A stretch of DNA of 64,000 nucleotides from Solea solea (taxonomy: Eukaryota > Chordata > Actinopteri > Pleuronectiformes > Soleidae). The notes beneath the pieces are model-generated. The model had not been told where the DNA came from and made no database searches. It worked only from the letters and a program-made list of their open reading frames with translations. This document shows positions 29,486 through 64,000 of this stretch, in pieces (position 1 is the first letter of the stretch; every line of letters starts with the position of its first letter). The translations under genes and the position numbers were made by a program. The stretch lies in assembly GCF_958295425.1 (NCBI RefSeq), contig NC_081135.1, positions 23,506,180 to 23,570,179 on the forward strand. Direction: 5' to 3'.

Positions 29486-29680
29486 CTAACAGTGAGCTGC
29501 TCTTACCTCAATTAAAAGCAGCAACGTTAAAATAAACACTAATTCAACTAAAGGTCCCCAAAATGTCTCGGCTAAAAGGACATAATGGTATGCTACATTG
29601 ATGTTTATGTAGCTTTCATGTAGTATTAATGCAACATTGTAGTTCTAATGTCATCATTTCATCATCTAATGTCATCTATG
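29486..29680 (+). repeat. Inverted repeat, left arm
   Basis: The reverse complement of this arm occurs at about 31240-31440. Shared words in order include AGTGAGCTGCTC, CTTACCTCAA, AAAAGCAGCAA, CAACTAAAGGTCCC, CAAAATGTCTC and AACATTGTAGTTCTAATGT. Divergence by eye is roughly 15 percent with small indels. Confidence 0.8.
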
Positions 29681-29718
29681 TATGTATGTATGTATGTATC
29701 TATCTATCTACAGTATCC

Positions 29719-29775
<57 letters not shown>

Positions 29776-29783
29776 CAGTATCC

Positions 29784-29816
<33 letters not shown>

Positions 29817-29824
29817 CAGTATCC

Positions 29825-29872
<48 letters not shown>

Positions 29873-29885
29873 ATCTATCTATCCA
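29676..29885. repeat. (ATGT)n-(ATCT)n tetranucleotide array with internal periodic spacer
   Basis: About 210 bases of ATCT units preceded by ATGT units. The word ACAGTATCC interrupts the array three times (29710, 29775, 29816), each time followed by ATCTATC, so array segments seem to have been duplicated together with the spacer. The open frames through it (repeating YLSI) are artefacts of the repeat. Confidence 0.95.
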
Positions 29886-30208
29886 TTCATTGTTCATGTG
29901 CTGCTGCAACCTCATTCATATCTCTATGGTTCATATATCATAAATCTTCATAATTCTAGGCTGTCCTTACCACTGTCTGTCTTACTGTCTGTGTTCTTTT
30001 ATTCTGTGAGGACGATGGCTGCACTATTTGTTGTTTGCCTGGCTGATATCTCTGTTTTTAAATTACAGAATTTTGTTGTTATCTATGTTATCGTTATGTT
30101 TATTATTTATGTTATTGTGTTCTGCACCTGGAGTCTGCACAGAACCACATTTCGTTCATCTACATGCTCTGTATGTAGCAGAATGAAAATAAACCTTTTA
30201 ATCTTTAT

Positions 30209-30222
30209 TATCTATCTATCTG

Positions 30223-30261
<39 letters not shown>

Positions 30262-30266
30262 GTCTA
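30209..30266. repeat. (ATCT)n tetranucleotide array
   Basis: A second ATCT array with GTCT variants at both ends. Confidence 0.95.
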
Positions 30267-30359
30267 GACCACTACACATTGATGGGAGTAACGGTTACCC
30301 ATAAAAGACCATAAATGTAGTAATATACACATATTGTTTATATTTATGAATGGCTGTCA

Positions 30360-30480
30360 GTCTAAGCGCTTGTGCCCCCTTGTGGCACCAGGCCCAATGG
30401 GAGTAGTAGTCAAAGCAGTACCACTGTGTAGTATACACAATAACTATACAGCACCCAATTTCAGCCAAACATTCAAAAGT
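30360..30480 (+). repeat. CTCF-motif repeat, diverged copy 2
   Basis: Weakly resembles the copy at 30706 (AGCGCT start, CAAAGCAG, GTGTA). It holds a reverse CTCF-like site at 30372-30385 (minus strand CCACAAGGGGGCAC). Relationship to the other copies is tentative. Confidence 0.45.
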
Positions 30481-30705
30481 TTTCTTACAACAGGAATATT
30501 AGACACAGACTATTGTTATAAGATACACTGGCCGTTTCGGCACTGATGAGATGTGCTGCTAATAAGCTAATATGCTACTTTGCAAATGTACATAATATGT
30601 GCTCTGGAAATGACAAATACTCATTTAGGTTATTAACAGCTTTCTGCACACTTTTGGGACACATCTTTAGTGCAGCTGTACAAAAAGCAGTATGTGGAGG
30701 CTCGT

Positions 30706-30830
30706 AAGTGCATAGCGCTCCCTGCTGGTGGTCAGTCAGTGTGGAGCCGGAGGGCCTAGGGCCCTAATGCTCTGTGAAAACCAACAAGTCACCCACAGCT
30801 GCTGTGGTGGAAGAAGTAGACAAAGCAGAA
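30706..30830 (+). repeat. CTCF-motif repeat, copy 3
   Basis: Direct repeat of 29229-29340, with a reverse CTCF-like site at 30715-30731 (minus strand CCACCAGCAGGGAGCGC). Confidence 0.75.
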
Positions 30831-31199
30831 CTGCAGTGTAATAATATTCAAGAACTATTTTTATTTTCAGGCAAACTTTGTGTTGTGCACTATGAACGTA
30901 CGTGCTTATCTGATATGAAGTATTTATAGTGAATCAACTACGGCAGTTTTTGTTTTAATGACAAAGAACACATTCTTATTTAAGAACAGTCTGCTCAATA
31001 CTTGAGCCTTACCTTAGTAATACCTTTAGTGTTCAGTAGTAGAAATAACTGTTACATTTACACTTAGTTTCCTTTTGTTTCCTATTGCGCTTGTGTAGAA
31101 TTTTGGGGTTTTGGGTTTTTACAGTCAACACTTCTCCATTTGAGAAGAAAATGTTTGTTGCTTGTTGTTGCGATACAGTTACTGTGGAGGTATGGGTTT

Positions 31200-31440
31200 T
31201 ACAGATAGATCTAGATAGATAGATAGATTGCTGACAAATGACAACATTAGAACTACAATGTTGTATTAATACTACATGAAAGCTACATAAACATTAATGT
31301 AGCATAACATTTCAGTGTGTCCCTTTAGCTGAGACATTTTGGGATGCGGGACCTTTAGTTGAAACAGTGTTTTTCACATTTTAACCTTGCTGCTTTTGCT
31401 TGAGGTAAGACTATGAGCAGCTCACTCTTGGGCGGAGTAC
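31200..31440 (-). repeat. Inverted repeat, right arm with (AGAT)n tail
   Basis: Reverse-complement partner of 29486-29680. In both arms the repeat ends next to an ATCT-type microsatellite (here AGAT on plus, 31203-31230), as expected for two insertions of one element that has a tetranucleotide tail. Confidence 0.75.
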
Positions 31441-33552
31441 AAACATGCTGGTATTGTTTATGCACTTAACAAGCAATTGTGAACTTTAAATGTCCAAGCT
31501 AGCAGTCAATCTAACGACTTATTGAGTTTAAGAAAGTAGCCAAGCCTTATAAAAGCTTAAAGGGTAAATAAATGTAGTCCACTCTGACACCTCTGCACAC
31601 AAAGTGTGATTAATATGTAGTTTAAAGCGCCTTTGTAGAAACCGTAAGAAGAGACGGCCGTTCTGACACGTATGTGTAAAGAGGTTCACACTGAAGTGCA
31701 GCTCACTGTGTGAAATTACACTAAAAAAGCCTCCACCACCTCCACCACCCTCCCCCTCTCCATGCGCGCTCATGAACTCGCGTTCACGTTTGGCAGCTCC
31801 ACGTCGACATTCTTCCAGCTGCATATAGTGAACTGCACAGGACTGAGGGAAGAAAAGGTAGCCACCTTACGATCAGAGCGCTGCAAGTCCGCAGACGGAC
31901 ACGAACCGCGGTGAAAATAGGCGTTTGCACCCAGAAGCCACCCGTGGATGAGCAGTGTCCACGGATCGCTGTCTGCTTTTGCACTGTATGATTCTTCAGA
32001 CGCATTTGCCCCTCGTGTTGGATTGCAGCTGCTCCCTTTGCGGCTATACCTACACCAGGTACAGTATGACTTTACACAGCTTACTTTTCCTGTTTCATTT
32101 CTCTTTCCTCGTGCACGCAATTGTGACCGTGGTGGTTGAAAGGTGACGAATGTTTGTTCTTTCCATTGTCTTGTTGCACATAACAAAGTTGCTGCCACTT
32201 TGAGTGCAGTTCAAGTGCCAATGAGCGAACTGTGCTCAAAGTGACAGAACTAAACACTCCAGGAGGCTTCTTGCACTTTCTCTCATTGCTCTTGTGTTCA
32301 TCTGCATTGTTTAATTATTAGCTCATTTCCCAGCAGGACATGCTCAATTCACGTTCAAGTTGTTAAAGCTCAACAGGTAGAATCAATGACTAAGTGGCTA
32401 CAAAAGTGAAATAACTCCACTAAAGTGGATCATCCAAACTGGAAACATCCATCATGTCAGCTAAAGTAGAGATTGTTTGATATGTTAACTTTTGCAACCA
32501 ACCAGATGGTCGTGCTGACTGGACTAAGTATGATCCATTCTTGGTGGGATGGACTACACGATCAAAGTATTGCACATGCCCAAATGATACATAGCATAGT
32601 AATCATTTCTGTATAGAGATGACAACGTGTAAAAGGATTCCATATGGTCTGCTGTACCTGTGTGATTCTCCACACAGCAAGCCTGACTGTAGGCCTAGTC
32701 TGAAGCAGTCAAGTCAAAGCACTCTCGTCTAATACCAGCTTAATTCTAAATGAGGAATTTCATAATGCATTTTCTATTAAAGTTAAAACCATGAAAAAAA
32801 GAAAAGAAGAGATGATCCAAAATGGCTGTCCTGTTTTTCCCCCTTGCTGTTTGTGCTTTAGGCTACTGCAGGTTAAAGGAGCACCCGGTCGTTGGGAGGA
32901 TAAGTCTCAGCACAAGGACAAACCTATGAGGTGGCACTGTGGCTTTCCAAATAAAGTTCTGTGATACACTTAGACTCTCACTGCCTGCAGTCAGTGCATT
33001 ACAGAACTTTGTTTTGGGAGTTAATGCTTTAACCTGTGGGAAATAGATCCTCACCCATCTGGACATTTTACACTTTACAGTATGATGTGATATTTCTGTT
33101 GGAAAATGACTTGTTTTCTCAAATAAAGATTCTCAGACCTTTGAGCCTATTAGTGTCTTTTTTTTTGACAATTCACCTCTGGTGGATTTGTATTTGACAG
33201 TATGCGCATAATGCTGCTTGTTATTTATGTAATATGAGTTGGAGTTAAATCTTCAAGAGCAATCCTGTGTGTACCATATGGAAACAGCATTCGTGCTGGT
33301 CAGGTGACTCGGTGGAGGTGAGGCAGAAAGGTAAACAGCGTAGTTAGTGTTTCACTTTAGTCCTGGTTTTACAAAATGTACACTTTAGGAGTTTTGATAC
33401 TTTGATAATAATGCTTCATTTAGTGGGTCATATAAAATCTAATATTTAAAGATTTGGCAGACAAATTAAAAAAGATATATCTCAGTCGACAGGTGTGTCA
33501 TATGTTCAGGTCTAGTTTTGCCGGTTTTAATTAAATATATAATTATTATCCA

Positions 33553-33590
33553 TAATTATTATAATAATAATAATAATAGTAATAATAATT
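33553..33590. repeat. (TAA)n microsatellite
   Basis: Interrupted TAA trinucleotide tract. Confidence 0.9.
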
Positions 33591-34699
33591 GCAAATTAAA
33601 AACTTCATGTAAATTGACAGTCTCTAAACAATAAGTGTAACATTCAGTGTACATCTAAATATACTTTGTGGTTATTAAAGTCTATTTTGTGGACACAACT
33701 TGAAACATTTCAAGTGGTGATACTAGAAGAGATTATTGTCGAGACTTCATGTCCTTACAGCTTTAAAACTAGCAGACTGTAAATTCCCGACTCAAATTCA
33801 ACAGCTCTTTACTGGCCATACATTGCAAAGCATTCTGGGAAACGTAAAAATGGTGCATTCAGGTACTGCTCGGCAACATTTGCCCTTCCTTAGAATGACA
33901 CCTAACCATGTTTATTTTCCTTTGTATAAGGTTCAGCAAAGAGAAATTGTGAAAACATACAATAACAATGATAATTAAACCCACTGCCTATAATAACAGG
34001 CAGAAGTGCCGTACATGTACATTCCTTCACGTTAGCTCTACCTAAAATCTCTAACCTCACATCGAATGTTTCAAATTACAAGCCTGTCAGAAAATATTAT
34101 TTTACTTAAAATAAATCCTTTAAATGTATATCTTTGAATTTGATCCAAGTTTATGCCTAAAAGACAAAGCAAATGTACCTGTATAGCATACAGAGTTCAT
34201 TCAATGTGCTTCACAGAAATAAAAGGTGCACACACATTCAGGAAATAAAGTTAAAGGAAGAAATTAAATATTTAAAGAATGATTAAGTAACATTTTAAAA
34301 AAAGTTATAAAAAAATCATACAAACTATAAGAATACAAATTTAATAAATTTAATTATTTAATAAAGAATGGTGTAGAGTAGAATTATAATGACACAAAAG
34401 CAGATTGGTACTTAACTTATTCATTAAAACAAGTGATAGTTGGGCTAGATTTAATTGAATTGAATTGGCAGAATGGTATTTCAGTCTGATTAAACTTGGA
34501 TTACCACTAGATGAACAGCTCTGCAAATCTGAGGGCTCTGTTGGACTGATCCACTGCAAACATATGGACTTGTATACAACAAATAAAACATAAAATTGGT
34601 CTTTTATTGAACTGGAAGCAAGTGTAGGGACCAGAGTAAGTAATAATATAAACATTTATATGTTTATGTATACAAATATATAAGCCATTTGCCAAGTTC

Positions 34700-34813
34700 G
34701 TGATATTTCCGACGGTCATTGAACGCAGGCCACTTTCCCCTTGCTGCTGACCTCTCACCTCTCTGACAGCAGCTCATGGATCCGCTCCCTCCGTTCACAA
34801 ACACGGAAGCAGC
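34700..34813 (+). promoter_or_regulatory. agps: agps 5' UTR / proximal promoter
   Basis: Directly upstream of the agps ATG, GC-richer than the flanking DNA to the left. No convincing TATA box at the expected distance; the exact start site is not determinable. Confidence 0.5.
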
Positions 34814-60438
<25,625 letters not shown>

Positions 60439-60775
60439 TTTCCCGCTCCTGTTCATCTTTACTTGCCCCTTTTTCTAAAAAAAAAATAAATAGAGAATCA
60501 TTTTGTGTGTTTTGGATTAATCAATACTAACTGTGAATTCAAAATTGACAGATATCATCCAGTGCCATTTAATTATGCACCCCCAAAACCTTTTTATTTG
60601 GCATTATATTGCACTCGATTCGCTGTAACAATCACTTGCGTTGAAATTAATTTTTTGCTGTTGTGTCGCAGCCTCGGCTCACGTGATCGATGGCCACAAT
60701 GCTTCCCGACATGATGCTACTAAAATGAGATTTTTGTTGCATTTGCTTTCCCTAAATATTCTTGCCAAAATAGTT

Positions 60776-60778
<3 letters not shown>

Positions 60779-60821
<43 letters not shown>
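60779..60821. repeat. (GT)n microsatellite in the agps 3' UTR
   Basis: About 21 uninterrupted GT units. Confidence 0.95.
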
Positions 60822-60822
<1 letters not shown>

Positions 60823-61521
60823 GGTATACGTGTGGCACTTCTTTAGTGGTAAATTCTAGAGGAATGCGCTCTCTAAAGCTCTGTGCCTTTGTAAAGCTTT
60901 TCTCTGCCTTCCCCATATCCCACTGCACACTGGTGTAGTGGAGTCTCCTTGTGAAGCAGGACAGACTTGGACATGACGTTTTCAGTGTCTCCTGTTTGTC
61001 TTTTCCATTCCCTCAGGCCTTTTGTTGTACTGACCTATTGCCATAAGAGACGTTGTAGTCGACGCGTGTGCGTTTACACCCCTCCTGACAGACTTGTTAT
61101 ACTACACCCAAAAAGTAAACATTCTTTTCAGCTGTAGTGTGATTACAAAGAGAGATATTCCTTGTGTAAGTTTTGTACTGAACAATTTTTTTCCCTGCAT
61201 GGTTTGTTGGCGAGAAAGTGATGTGGGCGGGGGGGAAGGGAAAACCATGTCTGCTTCAGTGTGATTGAGTATGCAGTTTACGGTCTCTTTATTCCGGTGC
61301 TCACATTGTACCAAAGACTTGACACGTCAGATCATGCAAACATACAGTTGACATCTGTTTGTGTAACCGACATCTTCACACGCTTTCACAGCTAACACAG
61401 CTTAAAAAGAGAGAGAGAGAGAGATAAACATTTTTTTAAATCCTGATAATATGCAATGATATCCCTTGTGAGAGCTGTAAAATGTAGAAATTTGTTATTG
61501 TTCCACGTGCTAAAACTTTCT

Positions 61522-61527
61522 AATAAA
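61522..61527 (+). terminator. agps: Poly(A) signal candidate, agps
   Basis: Canonical AATAAA followed by GT-rich sequence. Confidence 0.5.
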
Positions 61528-61973
61528 CACGTATGTTTGCTAAGACCCTGTATTGACCTTGGTGTTACTTAAAAGCTCCTCCACTCCTGAGGCCGTTGAT
61601 CTTGTAAACTGCCTCTTTGTTACCCGTGTTGTTAACAGTTACTGTCATGTACTGCTATTTGATACCCGACTTGTACTATTTAAACGTATCATTTTGAAGC
61701 GAAGTCTACCTTAACTGTATGAGACCTTAATTCAAGTCTACACATTGTGTTTTCTCTGACCACCATGTCCTTGTTTTTTAAATCCCTGAAATTAAAATTC
61801 CTACAAAAAAAGATTTAACTAAAGAGTTGTTTGGACCTGCTAACTGAAATTTAACCCCTGTGTCAAAAACACGTGAGAGCTTTTGAATGTGATGGATGTA
61901 CCTTTTTTTTGTTACTGTCCACCTCTGTAAACTGTAGTAACATCCATGTACATTTTGTCCATGCTGTTTGTGC

Positions 61974-61979
61974 AATAAA
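61974..61979 (+). terminator. agps: Poly(A) signal candidate, distal, agps
   Basis: Canonical AATAAA; the most distal one before the intergenic region. Confidence 0.55.
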
Positions 61980-62347
61980 TTGATTAAAGTTTAACTACTA
62001 AATAACCTGTCACGACTCTTTGGAGCGCACAGACAACACTGTAAAGACCGCAGAGACAACCCCCCCCCTCTCTCTCGCACATCATTTCCTGTTCAGCTCT
62101 TCAACGGTAGCCTTTAGTTATGTTGTCACACAGTGCTCGGAGGGTCAACTGGATCCTGAGAGCTGTGTATTTTATTATTTGCTCTTCCTCTCAACCTGCA
62201 CCACTAAGCTCAAGGTAGTCCAGCAGAGAGGCGTTTAACACAACCTGTCTTTTGCTTCTTGGCAGGCTTTTAGTGTTTTTTTTTTCACTTCACACAGGCT
62301 CATTTGGGAATCATCTTCACCCACACAGCCACCCACACACTGCCTGC

Positions 62348-62355
62348 TGACGTCA
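62348..62355. promoter_or_regulatory. CRE palindrome TGACGTCA
   Basis: Full 8-base cAMP-response element. It lies between agps and the next gene; no nearby transcription start is evident. Confidence 0.5.
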
Positions 62356-62470
62356 CCACCACCTTACAACAGCAACAGAAGTCAGCCTTGGACAATGAAA
62401 TACACTGCAGCCATTGCAATCCTCACACTGTGTTTTAATACCTAGGATTTTTGTGGATGGACATGATGTT

Positions 62471-62660
62471 TACATATATATATGTGTATATATATATATA
62501 TATATGTACATATATATATACATACATATATGTATATATATATATATGTGTATATATACGTATATATGTATATGTGTATATATATATATTGTGTTGTGTT
62601 GTGTTACATGTACCCATACAGGCTACATGGGTGTATATATGTATATATATTCATGTTTGT
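62471..62660. repeat. Alternating (TA)n/(TATG)n microsatellite
   Basis: About 120 bases of alternating purine-pyrimidine TA, TG and CA steps, broken by a GTGTTGT patch, then a shorter TATG tract. Self-complementary and likely to form cruciform or slipped structures. Confidence 0.9.
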
Positions 62661-63220
62661 GTAGATTAAGATAATTCCTATCATTATTTTATTCCTATTA
62701 TTTCGCATCATGCATCAATCTTCCTGCATTTTTTTTTCTTAATGAATGTCTGCAGTGTTTCATTGAGAGATACAGTTTTGCGTGCAATGACGCATTTGTC
62801 CACATGAGGGCAGCACTGCACCGAGAGACACACTGGAAACGGTGGCGCAGGAACAGTGAAGGCCATTTAATTCAGTGAAAGTGGTAATACTGGGTAATAG
62901 AAACATGCTTCCTGCAGTTGTTTTTTTTTTTTTTACTATTATTTATTGTAATGCTTTTAGCAATGTCTTTAAAAGTACTTGTGTATTTTTAGCATTTAAA
63001 CCCAGAAAGAAACAAGTCGGTTGACAGATAAATATGGGGCAAAAGTGCAATCATTTTTGTGTGACTGAAGATTCTCAATCATCCAGGTAATTTTTCAATT
63101 AAAGTAATGTAGTAGTTGTATAAATGATGCAACATGGAAATAACCTATTCACTTCCAATGATTCCGTCTTGCTCTTGTAAGAATAAGAATAAGCGAGAGC
63201 ACACAACGTAGCAGCATATT

Positions 63221-64000
63221 TTTATTTAAACTCTAAACAGAAACATTGCACATTTGCCTTTTCATGCCTTACGGTTTCCTTAGTGTATCCCGCCAAAAAA
63301 AACAAAACCCAGAGTCCAAACTGGTAAGAGGAGAGAAGAAACACAAGAAGAAGCACATTACAATGCAAAGAAAAGACAAGACAGGTCGACCACATGGAGA
63401 CCTCATAGAAAAATAGAACAGCAATATTCATAGTCACGGAACATGATGCAATAGAATTTAAGTCATGCATTTCAGATGAAACAATGTGTTTACTAATGAG
63501 GTTCAAAATACGAGGTATTCATTGGCTCACACGTTTTGCTACATTCTTAGCAAGTGGTTGAATTTAATACTGCATAAAACATGCAATTCATCATTTTTCT
63601 GGTCGACTTCAGTTCAGCTCTTCGGCCAAAGTACATTAGAGCACACCGATCCATGCCACACAGTGTGCACAGTCACGTTTTAAACTCCAATTAACAAAGG
63701 TACAACACAATTCAAAAGGCAAAGTCCCACTCAAGAATACTTACAGTAAAAATACAAATGAAAAATAACAGCCTGTGACTACATGGGCACTTCAGAGTGT
63801 GCTACAAGTCTTCTGTCCTCTGCAGATTTGATTTGTTTGGATTTGTGAGCTTCAAGATAAAGAAAATCAAATTTAAAGAAACCTTTTGGGAAAATCACAT
63901 ATTTGCTTACTGTGGAAAAGATTGAAGCTAATGATAATTTTATATTAAGTGATACCTAAGAAGGAGCCATATTTGACCACCATGTTGCAGCCATAATGGA
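63221..64000 (-). other. Possible 3' UTR of a minus-strand gene beyond the window
   Basis: On the minus strand an AATAAA (63226-63221) ends a long stretch without CpG-rich or repetitive sequence. In human the gene after AGPS (TTC30B, TTC30A, then PDE11A) is transcribed towards it. No coding sequence is visible, so this is a guess from position and one poly(A) signal. Confidence 0.25.

Larger units (their letters stand above)
29010..34700. other. Head-to-head spacer between nfe2l2 and agps
   Basis: No coding gene. The left part (29.2-31.45 kb) is a repeat cluster, described in separate entries. The remainder is AT-rich with a (TAA)n tract near 33.55 kb. A patch around 31.73-32.04 kb of higher GC content, with CpGs, could be a further regulatory element or an unannotated transcript start. 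No protein evidence supports a gene there. Confidence 0.55.
60439..61995 (+). other. agps: agps 3' UTR
   Basis: Sequence after the stop with AATAAA at 60485, 61522 and 61974, so alternative polyadenylation is possible. It contains a (GT)n tract at 60779-60821 and a (GA)n tract near 61407-61423. Confidence 0.65.
62000..63215. other. Intergenic stretch downstream of agps
   Basis: No gene. Holds a CRE palindrome, the alternating TA/TG microsatellite and a weak CTCF-like site near 62801 (CCACATGAGGGCAG, two mismatches). Confidence 0.55.

Noticed and set aside
29629..30314. Long open frames reading repeated YLSI residues
   Set aside because: They are translations of the ATCT tetranucleotide array; all three frames stay open because the repeat lacks stops.
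31528..32198. Possible small gene or first exon in the GC-richer patch between nfe2l2 and agps
   Set aside because: The frames contain homopolymer glycine from a GGT/GGA-type run and no recognisable domain; agps exon 1 is firmly placed at 34814.
62414..62674. Frames with alternating Y, I and V
   Set aside because: Translations of the TA/TG microsatellite on both strands.

Overview
This is vertebrate nuclear DNA, almost certainly from a ray-finned (teleost) fish. It holds three intron-containing protein genes in the order hnrnpa3 (+), nfe2l2/Nrf2 (-), agps (+). That is the order on human 2q31 and mouse chromosome 2, immediately beyond the gene desert on the Mtx2 side of the HoxD cluster. Teleost signs are the protein sequences, the compact introns, long di- and tetranucleotide microsatellites, and fish-type SINE and hAT-MITE fragments.

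Layout. 1-13.8 kb: no coding gene; microsatellites, several non-coding blocks that look conserved, and CTCF-like motifs near the right end. In mammals this interval is the distal end of the HoxD telomeric regulatory domain. 13.9-19.0 kb: hnrnpa3, 10 coding exons, 343 aa. 19.0-21.5 kb: tail-to-tail spacer. 21.5-28.9 kb: nfe2l2, 5 exons on the minus strand, 604 aa, with the Keap1-binding DLG and ETGE motifs and the CNC-bZIP domain intact. 28.9-34.7 kb: head-to-head spacer between nfe2l2 and agps, containing a nested repeat cluster with an inverted repeat, tetranucleotide arrays and repeated CTCF-like motifs. 34.8-62.0 kb: agps, 20 coding exons, 633 aa, with the peroxisomal PTS2 signal and the catalytic Arg, Tyr and His-His-His residues. 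62.0-64.0 kb: an AT-rich microsatellite, a full CRE palindrome, and what may be the 3' UTR of a minus-strand neighbour.

All exon boundaries were placed by hand from GT/AG sites, reading-frame continuity and remembered family sequence. Every exon sum closes in frame and no gene shows a disabling mutation. The genes do not form a pathway: hnrnpa3 is an RNA-binding housekeeping protein, nfe2l2 the oxidative-stress transcription factor, agps the peroxisomal ether-lipid enzyme. Their link is conserved synteny. I found no new protein system. The more interesting signals are regulatory or architectural: a divergent pair of CTCF-like motif groups where the HoxD-side domain should end, the repeat cluster that multiplies CTCF-like motifs between nfe2l2 and agps, and dense conserved-looking blocks in the late introns of agps.
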